DNA from: Candidatus Gastranaerophilales bacterium | Lineage (GTDB): Bacteria; Cyanobacteriota; Vampirovibrionia; Gastranaerophilales; Gastranaerophilaceae | Assembly: GCA_944324425.1 (NCBI GenBank) | Contig: CALUWE010000003.1 | Coordinates: 1 to 64,000, forward strand | DNA length: 64,000 bases | Direction of reading: 5' to 3' | Part shown: one piece after another, positions 9,256 through 17,800 of the stretch | Layout of the letters: each line of letters starts with the position of its first letter | Numbering within the stretch: the stretch's first letter is position 1 | Program-made: the position numbers and the translations under genes | Notes under the pieces: model-generated | The model's input: only the letters and a program-made list of their open reading frames with translations | Told to the model about the DNA's origin: nothing | Database searches by the model: none

Positions 9256-10200
9256 ATGGAAGATTTTTCAAAATATACAAGGAAAGATTTTGTTAAACTC
9301 TATGATAAAGTGTTGGATGAATTAATTAAAATTTCAAGTGAAATAACAAGGTCTAATTTTAACAACGAGGTTGAAGCCTGCAGTATAATAAGCGCAAAAA
9401 CAGGCGAATGTTCTGAAAATTGCAAATATTGTTCTCAAAGTAAACATAACCACGCGCAAATTGAATGCCACCCGCTTTTGGATGTTAATACGGTTAAAAA
9501 AGCGGCACAAAGCGCAAAAGATAACGGCGCAAAGTGTTTTGGAATTGTTACATCGGGCAGAGTACCGACAGGGAAAGATTTTGAAACTATATTGGAAATG
9601 GTAAAAGCTGTTAAAACCATTGAAGACCTTAAATGTTGTGCGTCTTTGGGCTTGTTGTTCGATGAACAATTTAAAAGGCTTAAAGAAGCAGGTTGCGACA
9701 AATATAACCACAATATCAATACTTCAGAAAAGCATTATGAATTTATTTGTTCCACGCATAAATTTTCAGACAGAATTAACACCGTTAAAAAGGCGATTAA
9801 ATTTGGAATTCAACCCTGTACAGGGGTTATAATCGGTATGGGCGAAACAAGAGAAGACAGGGTAGATATGGCATTAACCTTGGCAAACTTAGGGGTTAAA
9901 AGCATTCCCGTTAATTTTTTGAACCCGATTAAGGGCACTCCTTTAGAAAATTACGAAGATAAAATAAATGAAGAAGAAATTTTAAAAACAATTTGTATCT
10001 TCCGAATTATTCTTCCTGATGCAAAACTCAGATACGCTGGCGGCAGAACAACAAGATTAAATAAAGACAACCAAAAGAAAGGCATTCTTGCCGGCATAAA
10101 CTGTATTATGGTTGGCAACTATTTAACAACAATCGGTTCGACCGCTGTTGATGATAAAAAAATGCTAAAAGAAATCAATATGGAATTTGCTCATTCCTAA
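9256..10200 (+). CDS. bioB: Biotin synthase
   Basis: A 314-residue radical-SAM enzyme that inserts sulfur into dethiobiotin. The CxxxCxxC cluster site is at C52/C56/C59 (GECSENCKYCSQS). BioB hallmarks follow: YNHNINTSEKHY (substrate and SAM region), GVIIGMGETREDRV, PVNFLNPIKGTP, the AGGR segment and the C-terminal GNYLTT motif. The start has a good AGGGCGAGG site. No other biotin gene (bioA, D, F) is within the window, so it may finish imported or separately made dethiobiotin. Its stop overlaps the end of mnmA by four bases on the opposite strand, with no terminator visible between them. Confidence 0.96.
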   Translation: MEDFSKYTRKDFVKLYDKVLDELIKISSEITRSNFNNEVEACSIISAKTGECSENCKYCSQSKHNHAQIECHPLLDVNTVKKAAQSAKDNGAKCFGIVTSGRVPTGKDFETILEMVKAVKTIEDLKCCASLGLLFDEQFKRLKEAGCDKYNHNINTSEKHYEFICSTHKFSDRINTVKKAIKFGIQPCTGVIIGMGETREDRVDMALTLANLGVKSIPVNFLNPIKGTPLENYEDKINEEEILKTICIFRIILPDAKLRYAGGRTTRLNKDNQKKGILAGINCIMVGNYLTTIGSTAVDDKKMLKEINMEFAHS

Positions 10201-11267
10201 ATTGCACTTTCAATTATCCCGCCGCCAATTAAAACATCATTGTCGTATAAAACGGCAGATTGTCCTATTGCTATTGATTTTTGGTATTCATCAAAAATAA
10301 TTTCAATTGTATCTTTATCTAAAAATTTGAATTGCGCTTTTGTCGGCAACTGTACAGAGCGGATTTTTGCACTTATAAGCTTTCCTTCAAACTGTTCGGG
10401 GTCAATTTGAAAGTTTAAATTTTTTGCAATAAGACTTTTATTAAAAGTTTTATCCCTGCGCCCTACAACAACTTCATTTGTTTTTTCATTTAGAGAAATC
10501 ACATATAAAGGCTCTGTTGAAGAAACTTTTATGCCTCTTCTTTGTCCGACGGTAAAATTCCAAATTCCCTTATGTTTGCCTAAAATTTTTCCGTCAGTGT
10601 CAACTATATTCCCTTCTTTTTCTTTTGTTTTTAAAAGTTCATTGTAATCGCCGCCGTAAAAATCTTGGCTGTCAGGCTTGTTAGCAACATCCAAACCGAA
10701 TTCTGCCGCCATTTTTCTTATTTCATCTTTTGTATATTTTCCAAGCGGCAAAATAAGATTGGAAATCTGTTCTTTTGAAAGCCTGTATAAAAAATAAGTT
10801 TGGTCTTTTTTATAGTCAACACCCCTTTTTAAACAAGTTTCACCGTTTAATTCATCAATAATTGCATAATGCCCCGTTGCAAATTTATCAAAATCAATTC
10901 CTTGTTTTTTTGCAGCAAGAGGAAAAACTCCGAATTTAATGTTTTGATTGCACCACACGCAAGGGTTTGGGGTTCTTCCTGATAAATATTCTTTTCTGAA
11001 ATTTTCAATAACGGTTTTTTCATAATTGTTTCTGCAATCAACCGTAAAATAAGGAATATCAAGCTTTTTTGCTATTCTTTCGGCTTCTTTTATATTTTTA
11101 ATTTCATCCGGCCCAAAACAAGCATTTTCGTGCCCTTGAAAATCATGGTATTCATCTTTACCCCAAATAGACATTGTGGCGCCAATGACGTCATAACCCT
11201 GTTTTTTAAGAAGTGCGGCAGCAACTGCAGAATCCACGCCGCCTGATAATCCGACTAAAACTTTCAT
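10197..11267 (-). CDS. mnmA: tRNA-specific 2-thiouridylase, CxxC variant
   Basis: A 356-residue enzyme of the MnmA family, which makes s2U34 in tRNA-Lys, -Glu and -Gln. The PP-loop SGGVDS (8-13) activates the tRNA with ATP; TGHYA (131-135), DQTYFL and VGQRRG are family motifs. In the usual NPDxxCN motif the Asp is replaced by Cys, giving NPCVWCN (C103, C106). The second catalytic Cys region, normally DSxxICFIG, reads DSQDFYGGD (199-207) and has no Cys. The protein therefore departs from the E. coli two-cysteine mechanism and might use an iron-sulfur site or another Cys. It lies 20 bp downstream of the SGNH hydrolase gene, probably in one operon. Confidence 0.93.
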   Translation of the reverse strand: MKVLVGLSGGVDSAVAAALLKKQGYDVIGATMSIWGKDEYHDFQGHENACFGPDEIKNIKEAERIAKKLDIPYFTVDCRNNYEKTVIENFRKEYLSGRTPNPCVWCNQNIKFGVFPLAAKKQGIDFDKFATGHYAIIDELNGETCLKRGVDYKKDQTYFLYRLSKEQISNLILPLGKYTKDEIRKMAAEFGLDVANKPDSQDFYGGDYNELLKTKEKEGNIVDTDGKILGKHKGIWNFTVGQRRGIKVSSTEPLYVISLNEKTNEVVVGRRDKTFNKSLIAKNLNFQIDPEQFEGKLISAKIRSVQLPTKAQFKFLDKDTIEIIFDEYQKSIAIGQSAVLYDNDVLIGGGIIESAI

Positions 11268-11287
11268 AACTCAATTTAATTATAAGC

Positions 11288-11911
11288 TCAAAAATTAGTC
11301 AAATTTTTAGCTGAAAGAAAGCTTAGAATACTATCTGCAATTTTTTTGTGCCCTTCTTTGCTGTAATGAAGTCCGTCAAATTCGGATGTTTCTGTGATTT
11401 TATTCAAATCAAGAGAAAAAATCTTAAATTCATCCGCAAGTTTTTCATAAATTTCCGGTAAAAATTTTGATTTTTCAATTGATGTTTCATCAAAAAGGCA
11501 ATTAAAAAAGCTTTTTAATATATTTTCTTTTATAAAAGAGGGGATTAAAAGAACAATATCAGGGTTGTTTACACTTTTAATTTTTTGAATTAATGCCTTA
11601 ATTCCTTCATAAATTGCATTTTTGTCATTATTATAAATTTTTTGCAAATCGTTTATCCCGATTGCTAAAATTACAATATCAGGCTTTTTTACAAGGTATT
11701 TTTCAATTGCAATAAGCCCTATAAGGTTTTCTCCTTCGGGATTTTTAGAAAATGCGCACCTGTTGTTTACCCCCGCCTCTATAACTTCAAATTTATTTTT
11801 AAGCTCGCTTTTAATAAGCCCTGTCCACCTTGTTTTTTCATCAAACCTAGAGCCGTTTTCGGGGTTAAAGCCGTATGTATTGCTATCTCCAAAACAAAGA
11901 ATTTTTTTCAT
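11288..11911 (-). CDS. SGNH/GDSL-type esterase or lipase
   Basis: A 207-residue hydrolase with all SGNH blocks: nucleophile S10 in FGDSN (block I), oxyanion Gly in the AGVNN region (block II), N87 in GINDL (block III), and D179/H182 in FDGLHYSKEGH (block V). The family cleaves esters of lipids, aryl compounds or acetylated sugars; the GDSN start resembles arylesterase/TesA-like members. No signal peptide is present, so it should act in the cytoplasm. It lies 20 bp upstream of mnmA on the same strand. The substrate cannot be inferred. Confidence 0.87.
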   Translation of the reverse strand: MKKILCFGDSNTYGFNPENGSRFDEKTRWTGLIKSELKNKFEVIEAGVNNRCAFSKNPEGENLIGLIAIEKYLVKKPDIVILAIGINDLQKIYNNDKNAIYEGIKALIQKIKSVNNPDIVLLIPSFIKENILKSFFNCLFDETSIEKSKFLPEIYEKLADEFKIFSLDLNKITETSEFDGLHYSKEGHKKIADSILSFLSAKNLTNF

Positions 11912-12019
11912 ATGTTAATTTTATTTCTCTTTTAAAAATTAGGCAATTTTTAACTTTTATTATTTTTATATTAATATATCCCCTGTGTTAAATAAATAAG
12001 TATAATTTGGCGGTTTGTC

Positions 12020-13015
12020 GTGTTTAATATTATATCTTCTGGTGCGTTGCAAAATTCAAATATATCTTTTTCTGGTGCAAATAAAGATTCTTTCAGGCTT
12101 TATGATGCTTCAAACGGCTCTTATATAGATGTTAAAAGGTCTGATACCGTTAAGCACGACACTTTTGAACCTCAAGGAACACAAAGCAATGTTCAAAAAA
12201 GCGGCAAAAATACCACTCAAGGCAGAGCAAAAAATACTCAACTAAAGAGAAAAAATAAGCGCAAAAATTCATTAAAAAGAAATATTGCTATCGGACTTGC
12301 CACTTTTGCGGCTGCAACAAGTATGGGCGTTTATTCACTTACATCAAAGCCGCCTGAAACTGAGCCGATAGGTGTCATAGTCTCTGAAACGCCTTCTGAA
12401 GAGAGTGTAAATCCGGAATATGACATGATTAATTCCGCAAACAAGGCCTTATCTGAAAATCCGGAACTTAAGGACGCCTCTGACAAGATTAATGACGCTC
12501 TTGATACGTTTTCAAATCAAATGGGAGAAGACGGTCTTTCTCTAATAAAAGAGCGCATCAATCTTCTTGGAGACGGTGAAATAGACGTTATTGACGTCTT
12601 AAAAATACTTTGGATTGAATCCAGAGGAAAAGTTTATGACGATGAAGGCGGCTACCTTGTAAGCTACACAGGCGAAGCGTTCGGTCCGTTTCAATTAACT
12701 CCCGATACAGTTGATTACCTCAATAATTATTACGGCCTTGAAGAGCCCTTGGATGTTATGAATCCTTATGATAATTTGGATGCTTGCATTTTGAATTTGA
12801 AGTTTTTAAAAGATAAAAAACTGGCCGATTCTGCCGAAGCGCCCTTGCCCACGGGTGAAAACATTATGGATGCGGTTTTTTGGTGCTATCACGACGGCGC
12901 TTGGGCAGATGATATAACAAAGCAAGGCGAAGATTACCTTGCTAAATACAGAGATTTAAGCATTGTGGATTCTTACCCCGAAGTTGTTGAATATATTACA
13001 AACGGGCTATGCTAA
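12020..13015 (+). CDS. Membrane-anchored lytic-transglycosylase-like protein with SFSG leader
   Basis: A 331-residue protein starting at GTG. Residues 1-20 carry the xFxG leader (NISFSGAN, 14-21), then comes a polar, basic linker, a membrane segment at about 88-107 (IAIGLATFAAATSMGVYSL) and a Pro/Glu/Ser-rich spacer. The C-terminal domain looks like a lysozyme-fold transglycosylase: catalytic-type E200 in LWIESRGKVYD, then the GEAFGPFQLTPDTVDYL block matching the SLT 'G.mQ..P.Ta' motif, NPYDNLDACILNLKFL, and a distorted AYNAG equivalent (CYHDGA). It would cut peptidoglycan outside the inner membrane. The GTG follows a TATAAT box by about 14 bp with little room for a strong ribosome-binding site. 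Family placement is good, enzymatic activity inferred. Confidence 0.75.
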   Translation: MFNIISSGALQNSNISFSGANKDSFRLYDASNGSYIDVKRSDTVKHDTFEPQGTQSNVQKSGKNTTQGRAKNTQLKRKNKRKNSLKRNIAIGLATFAAATSMGVYSLTSKPPETEPIGVIVSETPSEESVNPEYDMINSANKALSENPELKDASDKINDALDTFSNQMGEDGLSLIKERINLLGDGEIDVIDVLKILWIESRGKVYDDEGGYLVSYTGEAFGPFQLTPDTVDYLNNYYGLEEPLDVMNPYDNLDACILNLKFLKDKKLADSAEAPLPTGENIMDAVFWCYHDGAWADDITKQGEDYLAKYRDLSIVDSYPEVVEYITNGLC

Positions 13016-13083
13016 TTTAAGAATATATTTCTAATAGAGTTATACTGATAAAATACATAATCTAAAATCTAAAATTTTGTAAA

Positions 13084-13113
13084 TTGACAAAATCTAATTT
13101 GCAAATTTATAAT
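13084..13113 (+). promoter_or_regulatory. Predicted promoter of the PspC gene
   Basis: A consensus TTGACA (13084-13089) and TATAAT (13108-13113) lie 18 bp apart, 24 bp before the ATG at 13138. This is the best sigma70-type match in the window. Confidence 0.75.
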
Positions 13114-13137
13114 TAAAAAATCAATATTGAGGTATAG

Positions 13138-13335
13138 ATGACTGAAAAGAAAATTTATAAAGTTGAAGACAGTAAGAAAATTTTTGGGGTATGCGGTGGT
13201 ATTGCAGAATATTTTGAAATAGATCCAACCATAGTAAGGGTAGTGTGGGCCGTTCTTGGCTTGGTGTGCTGGTTTGCAGTAATTGTTTACATCATTTGTG
13301 CTATTGTGTTTCCTAAAAAATCTAAAGTATTTTAA
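13138..13335 (+). CDS. PspC-domain small membrane protein
   Basis: A 65-residue protein that is almost entirely one PspC domain: IYKVEDSKKIFGVCGGIAEYFEIDPTIVR, then a hydrophobic segment (about 37-59, VVWAVLGLVCWFAVIVYIICAIV) ending in FPKK. PspC proteins sit in the inner membrane and, in Proteobacteria, help signal envelope stress; in other phyla stand-alone PspC proteins are common and less understood. It has its own consensus promoter and a GAGG ribosome-binding site, and ends at a bidirectional terminator shared with tRNA-Gln. No pspA or pspB is nearby. Confidence 0.92.
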   Translation: MTEKKIYKVEDSKKIFGVCGGIAEYFEIDPTIVRVVWAVLGLVCWFAVIVYIICAIVFPKKSKVF

Positions 13336-13380
13336 TGTGCATCCTTTATTGTAGTTCATAGCGCATATTGATTATATATA

Positions 13381-13407
13381 AAAAAAGACCTCTTTAAGGT
13401 CTTTTTT
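13381..13407. terminator. Bidirectional terminator between pspC-like gene and tRNA-Gln
   Basis: AAAAAAGACCT and AGGTCTTTTTT flank a five-base loop, giving an A-tract/T-tract hairpin that works in both directions for the two convergent genes. Confidence 0.85.
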
Positions 13408-13411
13408 AAAA

Positions 13412-13484
13412 CTGGGGCGGAAGGATTCGAACCTCCGAAATGCCTGGACCAAAACCAGGTGCCTTACCACTTGGCGACGCCCCA
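13412..13484 (-). tRNA. tRNA-Gln (anticodon TTG)
   Basis: On the minus strand a complete cloverleaf is readable: acceptor TGGGGCG/CGCCCCA, anticodon arm CCTGG-TTTTGGT-CCAGG with anticodon TTG, T-arm GGAGGTTCGAATCCTTC. The CCA end is not encoded. The acceptor and T-arm resemble tRNA-Gln of cyanobacteria. The product is a substrate of the nearby MnmA. Confidence 0.96.
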
Positions 13485-13527
13485 ATAACTTGGAACAAAA
13501 TAATAATATTATGAGCAAAAAAGCATG

Positions 13528-14373
13528 TCAATTATTATTTGCAGATTTTACTTCTTTTAATACAGAAGTTACCGCACATATAAGTTTGTTTGCAACTTCT
13601 TCAATGTATTCTTGAGTTGTAAGTCCGTTTATTACAATGTCTGCAATTTCCATTGTCGGACGAATATATCTGAATGCCGTTTGGTTAACATCGTGAAATT
13701 GCATTGCTGCAGCCTTTCCGACCTTCCCTCTGCTTGCCGCGCGTGCAAACCATCTGTCCTTAATTATTTCAAACGGGGTGTAGACATATATTTTAACATC
13801 TACGATGTCTCTCATAATTTCGTTTAAAACATACAAGCCTTCGTTTAAAATGATTTTGGCAGGTTTTTTTTCAACGGAATCTTTTTTGCTTTCGCAGGTT
13901 ACAAAGTCGTAATATGGCGAATAGATTGTTTTACCTTGTTTTAAGCTGATTAAATGCTCTTTCATTAACGGTAAATCAATAGCATCAGGTGTATCAAAAC
14001 TAAATCCTGATGCAAATAAAGCTTCGTATCCGCCTGCTTCTTTTAGTTCTTTTGAAGCATCTTTATAATAGTCATCACAGCAAACAACCGTGTAAAAGTC
14101 ATTAGCATCCGATTTTAAGCACGCTTTTGCGGTATTTTTTACAAGAGTGGTTTTTCCTGAGGCAGATTCACCGGCAATTGACATTAAAAATGTAGAATCA
14201 TCTTCTAAAAGGGCCTTTCTTGCAATTTTAAAAATAAATGCTTCGTTTATTCTTAATATCAAGGGCTGTTTTTGTTTTGAATCCCAGTCGATAACTTCCC
14301 TGATATTGTATAAAATCTTTGCAATAAAGGGCATATCTTTATATGTATCTTGTTGCTGCATTGTTTGAAACAC
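13528..14373 (-). CDS. Uridine kinase / phosphoribulokinase-family P-loop kinase
   Basis: A 281-residue protein. A Walker A loop GESASGKTT (68-76) is followed by CCDDYYKD, the Asp/Tyr motif of uridine kinases, then a 'DTPDAIDLPLM' segment matching the family's substrate loop (FDHPDAFD in Udk), and LNEGLYVL (the catalytic EG). This supports nucleoside or related small-molecule phosphorylation. An unusual N-terminal extension of about 60 residues precedes the P-loop, so it differs from short Udk proteins and may have another substrate. GTG is taken as start because GAGG lies four bases upstream; an ATG four codons later is possible. It stands alone between tRNA-Gln and an unknown gene. Confidence 0.8.
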   Translation of the reverse strand: MFQTMQQQDTYKDMPFIAKILYNIREVIDWDSKQKQPLILRINEAFIFKIARKALLEDDSTFLMSIAGESASGKTTLVKNTAKACLKSDANDFYTVVCCDDYYKDASKELKEAGGYEALFASGFSFDTPDAIDLPLMKEHLISLKQGKTIYSPYYDFVTCESKKDSVEKKPAKIILNEGLYVLNEIMRDIVDVKIYVYTPFEIIKDRWFARAASRGKVGKAAAMQFHDVNQTAFRYIRPTMEIADIVINGLTTQEYIEEVANKLICAVTSVLKEVKSANNN

Positions 14374-14465
14374 TTGTCCTCTAGGAAATTAAGTATATGA
14401 ACATTTTACAATAAAAGAGGATATATATTCAGTTTTGTTAAACAAATATTAACATGAATTTATAA

Positions 14466-14720
14466 CTATTCGTCATCATCTGACATTGTAAATGCTTGCT
14501 CGTCAAAAGCTGCTTCCAACATTTTATAAACAGCATAAGCGCCGGTTGCAACGGCTTTGGGGTCTAAGTTTGTGTTATTTGCCAATTCTATTATTGCGCT
14601 GTTAATTTCGGGGTTTTCATCTTTTATATAGTGAATCATAGACTTTCTCCAAGAAGAGATGTCCGGAGTGATTTCACTTATGATATTTTGAAAAATTTCT
14701 TCACTAACGACTGGTAACAT
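14466..14720 (-). CDS. Small acidic helical protein, unknown
   Basis: An 84-residue protein if the ATG at 14720 is used; a TTG at 14756 would extend it into the terminator of the upstream gene and is less likely. It is mostly helical and ends in an acidic tail (SDDDE). The middle (NPEINSAIIELANNTNLDPKAVATGAYAVYKMLEAA) reads like a compact helical domain. No known family, signal peptide or membrane segment is recognised. The ribosome-binding site is weak. It follows the Ser-Asp repeat lipoprotein on the same strand after a terminator. Confidence 0.6.
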   Translation of the reverse strand: MLPVVSEEIFQNIISEITPDISSWRKSMIHYIKDENPEINSAIIELANNTNLDPKAVATGAYAVYKMLEAAFDEQAFTMSDDDE

Positions 14721-14756
14721 AGGTTCAATAATAATTTTTTTAATAAAAATTGTCAA

Positions 14757-14786
14757 TTAAAAAGGCACAGATTTGTTCTGTGCCTT
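14757..14786 (-). terminator. Terminator after the Ser-Asp repeat lipoprotein gene
   Basis: AAGGCACAG and CTGTGCCTT pair around a seven-base loop; on the minus strand the stem is followed by TTTTT. It lies 22 bp after the stop at 14808. Confidence 0.85.
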
Positions 14787-14807
14787 GTTTTAGTTTTTGT
14801 TGTTGTT

Positions 14808-17800
14808 CTACCAATCAAGCTCAGCGCCGCTTTCGCCGCCCATTTCTTCATCCGAAATAGGTGATGCGGTTGCTTCTGATTGTGAAGAATCATTACTTGT
14901 TTCTGCGGGTGCGGGTGCAGGAGCAGGTTCAGACTGTACTTGTGTAGGTGCCGCATCTTGAACCGTTTCTTGAGATGCAGGAGCAGGTTCAGACTGTACT
15001 TGTGTAGGTGCCGCATCTTGAACCGTTTCTTGAGATGCAGGAGCAGGTTCAGACTGTACTTGTGTAGGTGCCGCATCTTGAACCGTTTCTTGAGGTGCAG
15101 GTTGCGATTGTTCAACTGTTTCTGTTATAACACCCACATCAGGAGCTACATTGTCTTCGTCTTCACAAGGTGCATCGTTACCGACATTGCCTTGATTTCC
15201 TGAATCGCCGGATACGTTATCTTGGTTACCGGAATCTGTTGTTGTATCATCTTTATTTTCTGAATCACCGGATGCATTGCCTTGATTTCCTGAGTCAGGT
15301 GTAACCTGACCTTCTGTCAATCCGCCATCCATATCAGGCATTACAGGATCTTCATCTTCGCAGTCGTCGCCGCCGTCGCTGTCATCTGTATCTACATTGC
15401 TGTCATCGCTATCGTCGGTATCCACGTTGCTGTCATCACTGTCTTCGCTATCGTCAGTATCTACATCGCTGTCATCGCTGTCTTCGCTATCGTCAGTATC
15501 TACATTGCTGTCATCGCTGTCGTCAGTGTCAACGTTACTGTCATCACCGCCGTCTGTGTCATCAGTATCTACATTGCTGTCTTCGCTGTCGTCAGTGTCA
15601 ACGTTACTGTCGTCGCTATCGTCTGTATCTATATTGCTGTCATCTGTGTCATCAGTATCTACGTCGCTGTCATCGCTGTCTGTATCTGTGTCTATCGGAG
15701 GATCAGGATTTGGCTTATCTGTATCAACATCGCTGTCATCACCGCCGTCTGTGTCATCAGTATCTACATTGCTGTCATCGCTGTCTTCGCTGTCGTCAGT
15801 GTCAACGTTACTGTCGTCGCTATCGTCTGTATCTATATTGCTGTCATCACTGTCGTCAGTGTCAACGTTACTGTCGTCGCTGTCATCACTGTCTGTATCT
15901 GTGTCTATCGGAGGATCAGGATTTGGCTTATCTGTATCAACATCGCTGTCTTCGCTGTCTTCGCTATCGTCGGTATCTACATTGCTGTCATCACTGTCAT
16001 CAGTGTCATCAGTATCTACGTTGCTGTCATCACTGTCATCAGTGTCATCAGTATCTACGTTGCTGTCATCACTGTCATCTGTGTCATCAGTGTCTACATT
16101 GCTGTCATCGCTGTCATCTGTGTCATCAGTATCTACATTGCTGTCATCACTGTCATCAGTGTCATCAGTATCTACGTTGCTGTCATCACTGTCATCTGTG
16201 TCATCAGTGTCTACATTGCTGTCATCGCTGTCATCAGTGTCATCAGTATCTACATTACTGTCATCACTGTCGTCAGTGTCAACGTTACTGTCATCGCTGT
16301 CATCAGTGTCATCTGTATCTACAGTGCTGTCTGATTCGGTATCAACATCGCTGTCAGTTATAACATCAGAATCGGATTCGGTATCATTGTCTGAGTCCGG
16401 AACTTTGTCATCTTCTTTATCCGGTGTCTTATCGGGCATACTTATCGTTTTGCCTTCGCCGTCATTAACGTAGAAGTATTGCTCAAGGCTCATTGTTAGG
16501 TCGCCACCCGTTTTTAATGTACCGTCTTCATTATAGAAAGAACCGCTTATGAACCTGTCTAAATTGAATGTAAGATATTGTTTAGCCGTGTCGTAGTCAC
16601 CTTCTTTTATAAGGTCGTTAACTACATCTTCATAGCCTTCTTTAACGTCAAATACACCAAATTCATATTCTTTGCTTTCGCCGTCAATATCTATATTTTG
16701 TTTTGCAGCAAAGAAATCCATATGGTCGTATGCAAATTGTTCATATAATGAATAGGTTTTTGCATTTAAGTCTGCAACATTTAAATTATATTGGAATACA
16801 TAGTTACCGTTTTCATCTTTTTCTTTTGTAGCATATGTTTCTAATGTGTCGGGGTCTGAATACATTGTTGCAATATCAACAAAGTCATATAAACCAGCTG
16901 TGTCTTCATCGCTCATAACTTTTTTGGAACCGTCCAATGTAAATGATGAAGCGGTTGGGGTCATTTCATGAACAATATGATATGCATCATTAACTGAAAC
17001 ATCTTCTATGTTGAGTCCGCTTGCGGTAATGTTGACACCAAATGTTTGAGGCAATTTTAATTCAAGTGTTTCGCCATCGCCAAGCTCGCTTAATGTTTGT
17101 AATAACATTAAATCTGTACGGTCGCCGTCGTTGTTAATTTTGCCTTCAAATGCTTTATTGTATTGATTGTCTTTAATTGTAAGCCATGTTGCTATTGAAG
17201 CGGCTGTTGTGCTTGCATCTTTACCGCTTGTATCTTTATAATTTTCTGCAAAGGCAGCATATAAATCTTCCACTGTTTTGATTGAATTATCTAAAACAAT
17301 TGTGTCGTTTTCAGTATTATACAAAGTTGTTGCAGATTCGGATTTGTAATATAAGGGTGAAACTGTGGAAATGCCGTGAATTTCAACAATATCGGGAGTT
17401 TGGAACTCCATTATACCCATTTCATAGAGATTGTCATTGAGAACTTTATCTATGTCGGCTTCCATCCAGTTGTCAACGCCGTAATGTTCAGCGATTTTTT
17501 TCTGCATGTCTTCGTTGCCTTCAATAATTTCTCTTGCAATTTGGTCTAAATCTGCACCGGTGAAGTCTCCGGGGTCGCCGCCGTTATGAATAAACGGGTC
17601 AGCATATTGTTTATTAATTGCTTCAAGTAAGGTTGAGCATTCGTCTTGTTCGTTTGAAGCTGTTTTTACAACATGGGTTGTGCTGTTGTATTCTTTTCCG
17701 TCATGGAACATATCATCTTTAATTGCAAGTGCATTCGGATAACGTTTAACTTCAACTTCTTCACCGTGTATTTTTTTGGTAGCAACAATTGAAACAACAG

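Noticed and set aside
14753-15115. His/Leu-rich minus-strand frame over the 60-bp repeats
   Set aside because: It is a second reading frame of the lipoprotein's repeat, with repeat-derived composition and no start signal.
15990-16330. Regular 36-bp repeats that could suggest a CRISPR array
   Set aside because: There are no unique spacers: the repeat is continuous, in frame and codes for an Asp/Ser array.
15397-16473. Long plus-strand open frame rich in Ser/Leu/Val opposite the Ser-Asp repeats
   Set aside because: It is the antisense shadow of the biased GAT/TCT-type repeat array; no ribosome-binding site, and the minus frame has lipobox, start signal and terminator.
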